A stretch of 58,619 nucleotides of DNA from JBOICV01 sp050740255 (GCA_050740255.1 JBOICV010000018.1:1-58619); one strand, 5' to 3'; positions 35,758 through 45,302 are shown, numbered from the stretch's first letter. Numbers and translations are program-made. The notes: generated by a model from the sequence alone, not told the origin.

Positions 35758-35847
35758 GTCTGCGGCCGGTGACCGACCGGCCGCCGTTCCCCCGGGCAGC
35801 GCGCGTCCCGGCCAACGGATCGAATAGCGCGCTGGGCCCATAACGAC

Positions 35848-36771
35848 GTGGTCGGATACGAGGAGGAGGAATTTTCCGCGCTCGGTGCGCGCGGACTCGG
35901 CCCCGGCCTGCGTCTCGCCATTTTTGTCACGGCGTCCGTCGCGCTGATGATGGCCGATCAGCGCACCGACTTGCTGCAAGGCGTGCGCGCCGCGGCAGCC
36001 ACCGCGCTGCATCCGCTGGAACAGGTCGCGTCCTTTCCCTACCTGCTCGGCCGGCTGGGCGACCATTTCGCCGATCGCCAGACGCTTATTATTCAGAACG
36101 CCGATTTGCAGCACGATCGCCTCGTCATGGCGGCGCGCATTCAGAAGTTGCAGGCGCTCGAAGCCGAAAACACGCGCCTGCGCGACCTGTTGCACTCCGC
36201 GCAGGCGCTCAAGGAGAAAGTGCTGGTCGCCGATATTCTCGACACCAGCGCCGACCCCTATCGGCACATGTTAAAGCTCAGCAAGGGCGCCAACGACGGC
36301 GTATTTGCGGGCCAGGCGCTGATCGACTCGCACGGCGTATTGGGCCAGATCAGCGAAGTCAGCGCTTATTCCTCCATTGCGGTGCTGATCACCGATCCCA
36401 ACCACAGCATTCCGGTTGAGATCAGCCGTAGCGGTTTGCGTACCATTGCGCGCGGCCAGGGCGGTCACCAGTTGCAGCTGCCGTTTCTGCCCACTAACGC
36501 GGACGTGCGCGAAGGCGACTTGCTGTATTCCTCCGGTTTGGGCGGGCGTTATCCGGCTGGCTATCCGGTCGGGAAAATTGTGCGGGTCGAGAACGATCCC
36601 GGCATCGAGTTTCTGGGCCTGTATGCCGAGCCGGCCGCGCAGATGCAGCATGGCCACCAGGTCCTTTTAGTCGTGCCGGCGCCGCAGCCGGAGCCGGCGC
36701 CAGAACCGGTACCGGTCAAACCGGAGCCGAAACCGAAGCCCAAAAAATCAGCGCGGAGGCCGCGCCGATGA
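35848..36771 (+). CDS. mreC: Rod-shape-determining protein MreC
   Basis: Bitopic inner-membrane protein linking MreB to the PBP2-RodA synthase. In 307 residues there is a short cytoplasmic segment, a helix (about 22-40), a coiled coil (about 80-120; LVMAARIQKLQALEAENTRL) and the paired beta-barrel domain (GLRTIARGQGGHQLQLPF, GDLLYSSGLGGRYPAGYPVG in parts). The last 35 residues form a Pro/Lys-rich tail of EPxP and KPKP repeats. The start is GTG at 35848, 90 nt after mreB. Confidence 0.94.
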   Translation: MVGYEEEEFSALGARGLGPGLRLAIFVTASVALMMADQRTDLLQGVRAAAATALHPLEQVASFPYLLGRLGDHFADRQTLIIQNADLQHDRLVMAARIQKLQALEAENTRLRDLLHSAQALKEKVLVADILDTSADPYRHMLKLSKGANDGVFAGQALIDSHGVLGQISEVSAYSSIAVLITDPNHSIPVEISRSGLRTIARGQGGHQLQLPFLPTNADVREGDLLYSSGLGGRYPAGYPVGKIVRVENDPGIEFLGLYAEPAAQMQHGHQVLLVVPAPQPEPAPEPVPVKPEPKPKPKKSARRPRR

Positions 36772-37250
36772 GCCGTTACGACCGGCGCACCGATGCGATC
36801 GCCGCCGTAACGGTGCTGCTCGCGCTGTTGCTGACCTTGCTCAAGCTGCCCGATACGCTCGCGGTGACGCGACCGGCGCTGGTATTGCTGGTGCTGGCCT
36901 ATTGGACGCAGGCGGCGCCGAGCCGCTTCGGGATGTTTATCGCCTGGGGGATGGGCCTGGTGCTGGATGTGGCTACTGCCGGCGTGCTCGGTCAACACGC
37001 TTTGGCGATGGTGGTATCCATCTATGTGCTGATGCGGATGCGCGGCGTCCTGCGCATGGCGCCGATGTGGCAGCAATGCCTGCTGCTGCTGCTGGTGGTC
37101 GTGCTGTACGAGTTCGTTCTGTTCTGGATGGACGGCGTGGCCGGACGCAGCGCCGATCCCTGGTACCGTTGGGTACCGGTGTTGACCACACCTTTGTTCT
37201 GGCCGCTATTCCACCTGCTGGTACTGAACCTGCAGGGCCGACAGCGTTGA
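36768..37250 (+). CDS. mreD: Rod-shape-determining protein MreD
   Basis: A 160-residue polytopic membrane protein with about five helices, the third member of the MreBCD complex. Features include FIAWGMGLVLDVATAGVLGQHAL, the conserved segment with the buried Asp (read as GMGLVLDVATAG). Weakly conserved in general, it is identified mainly by position and size. ATGA overlap with mreC; PBP2 follows 17 nt later. Confidence 0.92.
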   Translation: MSRYDRRTDAIAAVTVLLALLLTLLKLPDTLAVTRPALVLLVLAYWTQAAPSRFGMFIAWGMGLVLDVATAGVLGQHALAMVVSIYVLMRMRGVLRMAPMWQQCLLLLLVVVLYEFVLFWMDGVAGRSADPWYRWVPVLTTPLFWPLFHLLVLNLQGRQR

Positions 37251-37267
37251 GCCACCATTGATCGAGC

Positions 37268-39157
37268 ATGGCGACTGAAGGCCGGATTCGCAATCGTGAG
37301 GCGGAACGCTACGCTTTCCGCATCCGCGCCTATGTCGCCGCCGGCGGCATTCTGGTCCTGTCGGTGCTGCTGCTGTCGCGTCTGTTGTGGCTGCAATTAT
37401 TCCACTATGAGTATTTCTCCACTCGCGCGGAGGACAACCGGCTGCGCGTGGAAGTGGTGCAGGCGGTGCGGGGACTGATCTACGACCGCAACGGCATCGT
37501 GCTGGCGGAAAACCTCCCTTCCTTCAACCTGGAGATCGTGCCGGACGAGGTGGCAGACCTGGACGAAACCTTGACCGGCGTCGCCGCACTGATCGAAGTC
37601 AAAGCCGCAGACCTCGAGCGTTTCGCGAAGTTGCGCAAACGCACGCCGCGCTTCAAGCCGGTGGTGCTGCGTCAGCGCCTCAACGAGCAGGAAGTCGCGC
37701 GCTTCGAGGTGAACCGGCACCAGTTCCCCGGCGTTGCGGTCAAAGCGGCCCTGATCCGCCACTACCCCCTCAACGACGCCGCCGCGCACGTGATCGGCTA
37801 TGTCAGCGGCATCACGGAGCAGGAACAAGCCAGTTACGACGCCAATCTCTATCGCGGCGCAACGCATACCGGCAAAGCGGGCGTGGAGTACAGCTACGAG
37901 AAAATCCTGCACGGCACGCCAGGTTACCGGATCATCGAGACCAATGCTGCCGGCAGTCCGCTGCGCGAAGTCGAATTCAAGCGGCCCTACCCCGGGCAAA
38001 ATGTCTATCTGACGATCGATGCCAGGTTGCAGGCGGCCGCGGAAGCCGCGCTCGCGCCAAACGAAGGCGCGGTGGTCGCCATCGAACCCGCAACCGGCGG
38101 CGTGCTCGCGCTGGCTTCGCGGCCCAACTTCGATCCCAACCTGTTCGTCACCGGCATCGATCCGCTTGCCTATAAGGCGCTGAATGAAGACCCGCTGAAA
38201 CCGCTCTACAACCGCGCCCTGCAGGGCCAGTATCCGCCGGGCTCCACCGTCAAGCCGATGATGGCCTTGGGTGGACTGGAAGGGGGCGAAGTGGGACTCG
38301 GCACACGGCGCTCCTGTCCGGGCTACTACCGCTTGGGCGGCAAAGGCCGCCGCTACCGCTGCTGGCGACAAAGCGGCCATGGCAGCGTCGGCCTGGCCGA
38401 GGCCATCGTGCAGTCCTGCGACGTGTATTTCTACATGTTGGCCGCGGCCATGGGCGTAGACCGGATTCACGACTGGGTCGAGCATTTCAGTTTCGGCCGC
38501 CTGACCGGCATCGATCTGCCGCGCGAGAAATCCGGCCTGTCGCCCTCGAGCGAGTGGAAGCAAAAAACTTTTAACGATCTCTGGTATCCCGGCGAGAGCC
38601 TGAGCGTGGGCATCGGCCAAGGCTATCTCAGCGTAACGCCGATGCAGCTGGCGCAGATGACCACGGTGCTGGCGCAGCGTGGCCATGCTTATATACCGCA
38701 CGTCCTCTATGCTGCGGAGGACGGCATCAGCGGTGAGATCCTGAGCTTCAAGCCGCAAGCCGAGCCGCCCTTCAAGCTCAAGAACCCGGGCTATTGGGAG
38801 CGCGTCATTGACGAGATGGAGAATGTGGTGCATGGCCCGCGCGGTACCGCCGCGCGCATCGGCCAAGGCCTGACGCATTACCGCATGGCCGGCAAAACCG
38901 GCACCGCGCAGGTGCGCAATATGAGCCAGGCGGCCTATATCAAGAGCGAACATCAACGCAAGGAAGAGCGCGATCACGCCTGGTTCGTGGCCTTCGGCCC
39001 GGCCGACGCCCCCAAGATCGCGGTCAGTGTGCTGGCCGAGCACGGCGGCCACGGCAGTTCCGCGGCAGCGCCTATCGCGCGCAAGGTGTTCGACGCCTGG
39101 CTCGGCCCGCCGCCGGAGCCGCCCCTAGCCAAGCCCAAACGCGGTCGCCCCAGATGA
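37268..39157 (+). CDS. mrdA: Penicillin-binding protein 2 (elongasome transpeptidase)
   Basis: Monofunctional class B transpeptidase that cross-links peptidoglycan during elongation, paired with RodA. The 629 residues have one N-terminal helix (about 22-42), the dimerisation domain (RGLIYDRNGIVLAEN, YPLNDAAAHVIGYV), and the transpeptidase domain with the active-site STVK (Ser326-Lys329), the SCD triplet in VQSCDVYFYML, and KTG (Lys543) in AGKTGTAQV. The Cys-rich insert RRSCPGYYRL...RYRCW is typical of PBP2. Its stop overlaps the rodA start by 4 nt. Confidence 0.96.
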   Translation: MATEGRIRNREAERYAFRIRAYVAAGGILVLSVLLLSRLLWLQLFHYEYFSTRAEDNRLRVEVVQAVRGLIYDRNGIVLAENLPSFNLEIVPDEVADLDETLTGVAALIEVKAADLERFAKLRKRTPRFKPVVLRQRLNEQEVARFEVNRHQFPGVAVKAALIRHYPLNDAAAHVIGYVSGITEQEQASYDANLYRGATHTGKAGVEYSYEKILHGTPGYRIIETNAAGSPLREVEFKRPYPGQNVYLTIDARLQAAAEAALAPNEGAVVAIEPATGGVLALASRPNFDPNLFVTGIDPLAYKALNEDPLKPLYNRALQGQYPPGSTVKPMMALGGLEGGEVGLGTRRSCPGYYRLGGKGRRYRCWRQSGHGSVGLAEAIVQSCDVYFYMLAAAMGVDRIHDWVEHFSFGRLTGIDLPREKSGLSPSSEWKQKTFNDLWYPGESLSVGIGQGYLSVTPMQLAQMTTVLAQRGHAYIPHVLYAAEDGISGEILSFKPQAEPPFKLKNPGYWERVIDEMENVVHGPRGTAARIGQGLTHYRMAGKTGTAQVRNMSQAAYIKSEHQRKEERDHAWFVAFGPADAPKIAVSVLAEHGGHGSSAAAPIARKVFDAWLGPPPEPPLAKPKRGRPR

Positions 39158-40263
39158 CGCAGTCGGCGCCCACTTTACTCGGCCGCTGGCTGGCCACAGT
39201 GCGCTATGACGGCGTGCTGCTGGGGCTGCTGGCTGCCGTTTGTGTTCTGGGACTTTTTGTTTTGTACAGCGCCGCGGGCCACAACCTGAACGACGTGCTT
39301 AACCAGGCGATGCGCATCGGCCTGGGCTTCGCGCTGATGTTTTTGATTGCGCAACTACCGCCCGAGTGGCTGCGCTTGACGGCCCCCTGGCTGTTCGTTG
39401 CCGGTACCGTATTGCTGGTGATGGTGCTGGTGCTGGGCGATCAGGCCAAGGGCGCAGTGCGCTGGCTGGATTTCAAACTGCTGCGTTTCCAGCCTGCGGA
39501 GATCATGAAGCTGGCCATGCCGATGACGCTGGCGGCCTATATTCATATGCGCGGCTACCCGGTGCGTTTTCTGGATTTAATCGTGTGCGGGGTGTTGCTG
39601 GCCATACCCACCGGCCTGGTCGCGGTGCAGCCCGATCTGGGTACGGCGGTGCTGATTGCGGCGGCCGGCGCGTTTGTGCTTTACATGGGCGGTTTGTCCT
39701 GGCGCTGGATGCTGGCGGTGGTCGTGCTGCTGGCGGCGGCCACGCCGCTGGTCTGGTTCAATCTGCACGAGTACCAGCAGGAACGCGTGCTGACCTTCCT
39801 CAATCCGGGGCGAGATCCGGCGGGCGCCGGCTATCACATCATTCAGAGCACCATCGCCGTCGGCTCAGGCGGCGTGTTCGGCAAGGGCTGGCTGCAGGGC
39901 AGCCAAGCCAAGCTGCAGTTTCTGCCGGAAAGCAATACCGATTTCATCCTCGCGGTGTTCGCCGAGGAGGCAGGCCTGATCGGCGTCATCTTGCTGTTGC
40001 TGCTCTACCTATGCATCGTCGGTCGTGGGCTGGCCATCGCGCTGCGCAGCCAGGACACCTTCCAACGCCTGCTGGCCGGCAGTCTGAGTCTTACTTTTTT
40101 CCTCTATGTTTTTATCAATATGGGAATGGTGATCGGCATTCTGCCCGTGGTCGGCGTGCCGCTGCCGCTGGTCAGCTATGGCGGCACCTCGGCCGTGGTG
40201 TTGCTGGCGGGCTTCGGCATTCTCATGTCCATCCATACCCATCGCAAGCTGATTTCCGACTGA
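39154..40263 (+). CDS. mrdB: SEDS glycosyltransferase RodA
   Basis: A 369-residue polytopic protein of the SEDS family that polymerises lipid II into glycan for side-wall growth. Conserved stretches are LGDQAKGAVRWLDF, FQPAEIMKLAMP, QPDLGTAVLIA, the large loop with GYHIIQSTIAVGSGGVFGKG (in parts: QSTIAVGSGG, GKGWLQGSQ) and the end GVPLPLVSYGGTS. About ten helices are visible. It overlaps PBP2 by 4 nt, and mltB begins directly after its stop. Confidence 0.97.
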   Translation: MTQSAPTLLGRWLATVRYDGVLLGLLAAVCVLGLFVLYSAAGHNLNDVLNQAMRIGLGFALMFLIAQLPPEWLRLTAPWLFVAGTVLLVMVLVLGDQAKGAVRWLDFKLLRFQPAEIMKLAMPMTLAAYIHMRGYPVRFLDLIVCGVLLAIPTGLVAVQPDLGTAVLIAAAGAFVLYMGGLSWRWMLAVVVLLAAATPLVWFNLHEYQQERVLTFLNPGRDPAGAGYHIIQSTIAVGSGGVFGKGWLQGSQAKLQFLPESNTDFILAVFAEEAGLIGVILLLLLYLCIVGRGLAIALRSQDTFQRLLAGSLSLTFFLYVFINMGMVIGILPVVGVPLPLVSYGGTSAVVLLAGFGILMSIHTHRKLISD

Positions 40264-41277
40264 ATGACGCTTTCTAAATTCTTCTTTGCTGCCTTCATCT
40301 TCGGTGTGGTATCAGCGCCCACGGCGCAGGCCGATGGCGACTATGTGAATCACCCGCGCGCAAAAATACTGATATCGCGGCTGGTAAGTAATCACGGCTT
40401 CACGCGCAAGCAGGTGGCCGCAATACTGGACGAAGCCGAGCAGATTCCAGAATTGATACCGAAGGAAACCGAGAATGCGGAGAAGGTAAAGCCCTGGCAT
40501 GAGTATCGGCGCCAGTTCGTGCATCCGCTGCGCATCAAGAGCGGCGTCGAATTCATGCGCAAGTATTCGCATACGCTGGCGCGCGCGGAAAAGGAATTCG
40601 GCGTGCCGCCGGAAGTGATCACCGGCATCATCGGCGTGGAGACGGTGTACGGCAAGCTCACCGGCAACATCCGCGTGCTCGACGCGCTCGCCACTCAGGG
40701 TTTCGAACATCCCACCCGGGCGGATTTTTTCCTGGATGAGCTTGAAGCTTTCTTCGTGCTCTGCCGCCAGCAGCGCTGGGATGCGGAAGACCTGAAGGGC
40801 TCTTACGCCGGCGCCATGGGCACGGCGCAGTTCATGCCGAGCAATTATCTCAAACTGGCCCTGGACTACGATCATAACGGCGAGCTGGATTTATGGGACC
40901 CGCAGGATGCGATCGGGTCCATCGCCAATTATTTCGCCAAATATCGCGGCGAGGGCCTGGGCTGGATGCGCGGCGCACCAGTCGCCTTCCCGGCCCATGC
41001 CGAGCCGGCGCGGCTGGGGCTGATACCGCGCAACGGCAAGACCACTGACATGCTGTTCGGCCGGCTATGGGAGGCGGGGCTGCGTCCCGTCGGCGCGCCG
41101 CAGGATGTGCTGCAAGTGGACACCCCGGTGGGCCTGATCGAATTGGAGGGACGGGAGGCGTTGGAGTACTGGGTTGCACTCAATAACTTCTATGTCATCA
41201 TGTCCTACAATCCGAGAGCCAAGTACGCGATGGCCGTCTACCAGCTCAGCCAGGGGATTCGTGAAGCGCCGCTTTAG
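40264..41277 (+). CDS. mltB: Lytic murein transglycosylase B
   Basis: Periplasmic enzyme of 337 residues that cleaves glycan strands with formation of 1,6-anhydro ends. The SLT_2 domain holds IIGVETVYGKLTGN with catalytic Glu126 and GSYAGAMGTAQFMPSNY. Residues 1-23 are a signal peptide ending AQA, with no lipobox, so this form is probably soluble, unlike E. coli MltB. The gene abuts rodA, and the rlpA start overlaps its end by 17 nt. Confidence 0.94.
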   Translation: MTLSKFFFAAFIFGVVSAPTAQADGDYVNHPRAKILISRLVSNHGFTRKQVAAILDEAEQIPELIPKETENAEKVKPWHEYRRQFVHPLRIKSGVEFMRKYSHTLARAEKEFGVPPEVITGIIGVETVYGKLTGNIRVLDALATQGFEHPTRADFFLDELEAFFVLCRQQRWDAEDLKGSYAGAMGTAQFMPSNYLKLALDYDHNGELDLWDPQDAIGSIANYFAKYRGEGLGWMRGAPVAFPAHAEPARLGLIPRNGKTTDMLFGRLWEAGLRPVGAPQDVLQVDTPVGLIELEGREALEYWVALNNFYVIMSYNPRAKYAMAVYQLSQGIREAPL

Positions 41278-42487
41278 CCGTTTCCGCGCACCCGTCGTTT
41301 CCGGTGCCATCGCCGTTTTATGCGTCCTGGTCGTCGCCTGCGCCGGCCCCAGATCGTCAGTGCGCCGCGACGGTCCGCCGGACGAGGGCGCGGTGCCACC
41401 CAATATCGCCAGCATCCCCGATGCCGAGTGGCGCTCGGAGCCCTTGAGCCGCACCGGCAATCCGATTTCCTACAAAGTGGACGGCGAAAAATATTACGTG
41501 TCGCGTGAGCGCAAGGCCTACAAGGCACGCGGCTATGCCTCCTGGTACGGCAAGCAATTCCACGGCGAGCGCACCTCGAGCGGTGAAAGCTACGATATGT
41601 ACAAGATGACGGCGGCGCACAAGACGCTGCCCATCCCCTCCTTCGTGCGCGTCACCAATTTGAAGAACGGCCGCAAGGTGGTGTTGCGCGTGAACGATCG
41701 CGGACCGTTTGTGGATGACCGCATCATTGATGTGTCCTACACCGCGGCGGTGAAGCTCGGCATGATTCGCGCCGGTACGGCTTATGTTGAGGTCGAAACC
41801 CTGTTAGGTCCGGAGCAGGCTGCGCCGCCACTGATCGCACGCGCCGAACCGTCTGGTAGCCCGCTACCCGATTTCACCGAAGCCGCCGTCGCCGGCAGCG
41901 GCAGTACTAGCTTGAGCACCGCGCCGCTGGATGGGCCGCCGAGTCCTACCGTGATTCAGATACGCGGCAACACTCCACCTCCCGACCTAGCTGACGATCT
42001 GCCAGAGGACGACGCTCTCGCCCCCCCTGTGGGCGACAGCCGGCGGCGCGAGCCGCCGCCCTTGCAGGAAGCAGAAAGCGAATTACCGGCGCGGCGCACA
42101 CCGCCACCGCTGCAGGAAGCAGAAACCGAATTGCCCGCGTCCCCTGCTTTTTATGGCGAGGAACCGGAGCCTCTATCGGAGCCCGAAGCCGACACTGCAA
42201 CACGCGTGATATCCAGAAATGATGAGCCGGAATATGAGCCCCGATCTGCGCCACCGGCGCGCGGCGGGCTGTTTCTGCAGGCCGGCGCCTTCAGCAGCCG
42301 CACAAACGCGGAGCAGTTGCGCACCCGCCTCAAACGGGCGGGGCTGGCGCTTGCTTTTATCTTCGACCTGGCCGCGGACGGGCTGTATCGCGTGCGTCTG
42401 GGTCCCTATGCGGATGAACTGCAACTGGCGGAAGATCGCGCCCGGCTCGAGGACCTCGGCATCGTGCCGCGCAGCTTGCGCGAATAG
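41261..42487 (+). CDS. rlpA: Septal-ring lytic transglycosylase RlpA
   Basis: Outer-membrane lipoprotein of 408 residues: lipobox VVAC with Cys27, a double-psi beta-barrel domain (about 90-165) and a C-terminal SPOR domain (about 330-408) for binding denuded glycan. Residues Glu109, His120 and Asp146 align with Glu120, His131 and Asp157, which I recall as needed for activity in Pseudomonas aeruginosa, so this copy is probably active. The linker contains a near-perfect repeat of PPLQEAE(S/T)ELPA (about 265-295). The start is GTG at 41261 after AGGGG; a longer frame inside mltB is rejected. Confidence 0.93.
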   Translation: MKRRFSRFRAPVVSGAIAVLCVLVVACAGPRSSVRRDGPPDEGAVPPNIASIPDAEWRSEPLSRTGNPISYKVDGEKYYVSRERKAYKARGYASWYGKQFHGERTSSGESYDMYKMTAAHKTLPIPSFVRVTNLKNGRKVVLRVNDRGPFVDDRIIDVSYTAAVKLGMIRAGTAYVEVETLLGPEQAAPPLIARAEPSGSPLPDFTEAAVAGSGSTSLSTAPLDGPPSPTVIQIRGNTPPPDLADDLPEDDALAPPVGDSRRREPPPLQEAESELPARRTPPPLQEAETELPASPAFYGEEPEPLSEPEADTATRVISRNDEPEYEPRSAPPARGGLFLQAGAFSSRTNAEQLRTRLKRAGLALAFIFDLAADGLYRVRLGPYADELQLAEDRARLEDLGIVPRSLRE

Positions 42488-42568
42488 TTCCGCATAGACA
42501 AATTTTGTGCCGCCGGGCGCAGGCTTAAGTTAAAATCGCGGCCTCTTCGCTACACTCGATTCGAAATC

Positions 42569-43708
42569 ATGCTCCGCTCACATACCCTCCGGGTTGGCTT
42601 TACCTTAATCGGCCTTCTGCTTGCGCAGTTCGCGGCGGCCATGCCGGCGCCTCGGTCGCCGACGGTGGAGGCGCGGAGCCATATCCTGCTGGACTTCAAC
42701 AGCACGCAAGTGCTGGCCGAGAACAACGCCGATGCGCGCGTCGAGCCGGCCAGCCTGACCAAGCTGATGACGGCCTACCTGGTATTCACGGAAATCGGCA
42801 AGGGCAATCTCAAACTGGACGACATGGTGACGGTCAGCGAGAAAGCCTGGCGCACCGGCGGCTCACGCATGTTCGTCGAAGTCGGCAACCAGGTGCAGGC
42901 CGTAGACCTGATCCGCGGCATGATCATCCAGTCCGGCAACGATGCCACCCTCGCACTGGCCGAGCATATCGCCGGCACCGAGGAAGCGTTTGCGGACTAT
43001 ATGAATCAGGCCGCCAAGCAGCTCGGCATGACCGGCACGCATTTCATCAATTCCTACGGCTGGCCGGACCCGAACCACTACACCACGGCGCGCGACGTCG
43101 CGTTTCTGGCGCGCGCCATCATCCGCGAGTTTCCGCAGCACTATCCCTACTACTCGCAGCAGGAATTCGTCTACAACGGCATCACCCAGTACAACCGCAA
43201 CCGCCTGCTGGGCCAGGACGGCGTGGACGGCATGAAAACCGGCTTCACCGACAGCGCCGGCTACTGCCTGGTCACTTCCGCCAAGCGCGGCGAAATGCGG
43301 CTGGTGTCGGTGGTGATCGGCACCAAGACCGCCAGGCAGCGCACCGCCTTCAGTTCCGCGCTGCTGAACTATGGCTTCCGCTTCTTCGAGACCCACAAGC
43401 TGTTTGACGGCGCCACGGCCATGGATGAGGTGCAGGTCTGGAAGGGCAGCAGCGAACAGCTCGCGGTGGGTCCGTCCGAGCCGATTTACGTCACCACCCA
43501 GCGCGGCCAGAAGGACGCGTTGTCGGTGCAGGCGGAATTGCAGCCGTCTGTGGTTGCGCCCGTTAAAGCCGGTACTGAACTGGGCAGGCTTACCGTCTCG
43601 CTGGAAGGCAAGGTGATTCGTCAGGCGCCGGTGTATGCGCTGCAAACCGTCGAACTCGGTTCCTGGTGGCGCCGTCTGGTGGACGAGGCGCGGCTGAGAA
43701 TCCAGTAG
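42569..43708 (+). CDS. dacA: D-alanyl-D-alanine carboxypeptidase (PBP5/6 type)
   Basis: Removes the terminal D-Ala of peptidoglycan pentapeptides in the periplasm. The 379 residues have a signal peptide (1-25), SLTK (Ser62-Lys65), SGN (Ser122-Asn124) and KTG (223-225), the three active-site motifs, then the C-terminal beta domain and an amphipathic tail (SWWRRLVDEARLRI) for membrane anchoring. TAAAAT-like A/T sequence (TTAAGTTAAAAT) about 35 nt upstream may be a promoter. The pairing with rlpA is conserved. Confidence 0.96.
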   Translation: MLRSHTLRVGFTLIGLLLAQFAAAMPAPRSPTVEARSHILLDFNSTQVLAENNADARVEPASLTKLMTAYLVFTEIGKGNLKLDDMVTVSEKAWRTGGSRMFVEVGNQVQAVDLIRGMIIQSGNDATLALAEHIAGTEEAFADYMNQAAKQLGMTGTHFINSYGWPDPNHYTTARDVAFLARAIIREFPQHYPYYSQQEFVYNGITQYNRNRLLGQDGVDGMKTGFTDSAGYCLVTSAKRGEMRLVSVVIGTKTARQRTAFSSALLNYGFRFFETHKLFDGATAMDEVQVWKGSSEQLAVGPSEPIYVTTQRGQKDALSVQAELQPSVVAPVKAGTELGRLTVSLEGKVIRQAPVYALQTVELGSWWRRLVDEARLRIQ

Positions 43709-43739
43709 AAACAAACATCTTTGAGACCGCTTCTACAAC

Positions 43740-44585
43740 GTGACTATTGCTTATCTCAACGGCAGCTTTCTTCCGCTAAGCGAAGCGCGCGTCCCCGCGC
43801 TCGATCGCGGATATCTGTTCGGCGATGGGGTATATGAGGTCCTGCCGGTTTATCAGGGGCGTCCCTTCCGGCTGGATGCGCATCTGCAACGTCTTGAAAC
43901 GAGTCTCGCCGGTATTCTGCTGTCGAATCCACATCCTGCGGGCGAATGGCGCAAGCTGCTGCAACAACTGATCGATCTCAGTGGCGGTGGCAATTTGATG
44001 CTTTACCTGCAAGTCACCCGCGGCGCCTATCCCAGCCGCAGTCACGCTTTGCCGGCCGACCCCAAACCCGGCGTGTTCGCCTATTGTCAGGCTTTGCCGG
44101 CGATCACCGAGCAAATCCGGCGGGAAGGTGTCGCGGCCGTCACCGCGACCGATACGCGCTGGCAACTCTGCCATATCAAGTCCATTGCGCTGCTGGCGAA
44201 CGTATTGCTCACGCATCAGGCCTCGCTGCAGGGCTGTCATGAAGTGCTGCTGCACCGGGGCGAGGAAGTGACCGAAGGTGGTTCGAGCAATGTGTTCGCC
44301 GTCATCGAGGGCCAACTCGTCACGCCGCCGAAATCGCACTACATTCTGGCCGGCATCACCCGCGACGTGCTGCTGGAACTGGCCGAGAAGCATGCGATCC
44401 CCTGCGCGGAACGTCCGATCAGCCTGGCGCAGTTGCGCGGCGCCCAGGAAATCTGGATCACCAGTTCGACCCGCGAGTTATATCCGGTGACGCGTCTGGA
44501 CGGAAAATCAGTTGGCGACGGCCGGCCCGGCAGGCTGTGGCAACAGATGTTCGAGTGGTTTCAACCGCTCAAGGCCTCGGGCTGA
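43740..44585 (+). CDS. D-amino acid aminotransferase (class IV, PLP)
   Basis: A 281-residue fold-type IV transaminase. CHIKSIALLANVL carries the PLP lysine (Lys147), EVLLHRGEEVTEGGSSNVF is the class IV signature region, and YLFGDGVYEVLPVYQGRPF resembles D-alanine aminotransferases. It may recycle D-alanine released by the neighbouring carboxypeptidase or supply D-Glu/D-Ala (inference). Branched-chain or aminodeoxychorismate activity cannot be excluded by eye. The start is GTG at 43740. Its end overlaps the lipB frame by up to 49 nt. Confidence 0.88.
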   Translation: MTIAYLNGSFLPLSEARVPALDRGYLFGDGVYEVLPVYQGRPFRLDAHLQRLETSLAGILLSNPHPAGEWRKLLQQLIDLSGGGNLMLYLQVTRGAYPSRSHALPADPKPGVFAYCQALPAITEQIRREGVAAVTATDTRWQLCHIKSIALLANVLLTHQASLQGCHEVLLHRGEEVTEGGSSNVFAVIEGQLVTPPKSHYILAGITRDVLLELAEKHAIPCAERPISLAQLRGAQEIWITSSTRELYPVTRLDGKSVGDGRPGRLWQQMFEWFQPLKASG

Positions 44586-45226
44586 AATCCCTGCCGGCGG
44601 CGCGCGCGCGCTGGCTCGGCCAGGTGGCATATCAGCCCACCTGGCAGGCGATGCGCACGTTCACCGATACCCGCGCTGCCGATACCCCCGACGAGTTCTG
44701 GTGTCTGGAACATTCGCCCGTTTTCACCCAGGGTCAGCGCGGCCGCAGCGAGCATGTGCTCGCCACCGGCGATATTCCGGTCGTCGCTACCGATCGCGGC
44801 GGCCAGATTACTTATCACGGTCCCGGTCAACTGGTGCTCTATCCCCTGCTCGACCTGACTCGCCTTGGACTGGGGCCGCGCGGGCTGGTCAAGCGTCTGG
44901 AACAAGCGATGGTTTCCTGTCTTGCGAGCTACGGCATCGAGGCTGCTGCGAAAGCCGGGGCGCCCGGCGTGTACGTCAACGAGGCCAAGATCGGCTCCAT
45001 CGGCCTGCGCATACGCCGTGGCTGCAGCTATCACGGCCTGAGTCTGAACGTAGCGATGGATTTATCGCCGTTCGCGCGGATCAACCCCTGCGGCTTTCAA
45101 GGGCTGGCAATGACGCAGATCAGCGCGCTCGGCGGGCCTGACGATCCGCAACGCGTCGCGCAAGACTTGCTGCCGGCGCTCGCCCGCAACCTGGAGCTTG
45201 AACTGGCGGAGACCGCGCCAGCCTGA
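44537..45226 (+). CDS. lipB: Octanoyl-ACP:protein octanoyltransferase LipB
   Basis: Transfers octanoate from acyl carrier protein to lipoyl domains in lipoate synthesis. Visible motifs are HSPVFTQGQRGRSEH, RGGQITYHGPGQLVLYPL, the Lys in NEAKIGSIGLR, and FARINPCGFQG with the catalytic Cys. The start is uncertain: GTG 44537 (229 residues) and GTG 44555 both lie inside the preceding gene, and the first 20 residues are unlike the family. DUF493 (ybeD) and lipA, the usual neighbours, are absent. Confidence 0.92.
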   Translation: MATDVRVVSTAQGLGLKSLPAARARWLGQVAYQPTWQAMRTFTDTRAADTPDEFWCLEHSPVFTQGQRGRSEHVLATGDIPVVATDRGGQITYHGPGQLVLYPLLDLTRLGLGPRGLVKRLEQAMVSCLASYGIEAAAKAGAPGVYVNEAKIGSIGLRIRRGCSYHGLSLNVAMDLSPFARINPCGFQGLAMTQISALGGPDDPQRVAQDLLPALARNLELELAETAPA

Positions 45227-45302
45227 CGCGTGAACCGGCCCTAATCGGTAGAATAGCCCCGGCTTTGTCACTCTTGAGTTTAGACTCTCCACGTCTGTTC
45301 CC

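Noticed and set aside
34711..36267. 518-aa minus-strand frame opposite mreB and mreC
   Set aside because: MreB and MreC are certain on the plus strand; the antisense product has no signal or domain.
37397..39052. 551-aa minus-strand frame opposite mrdA
   Set aside because: PBP2 with all active-site motifs lies on the plus strand.
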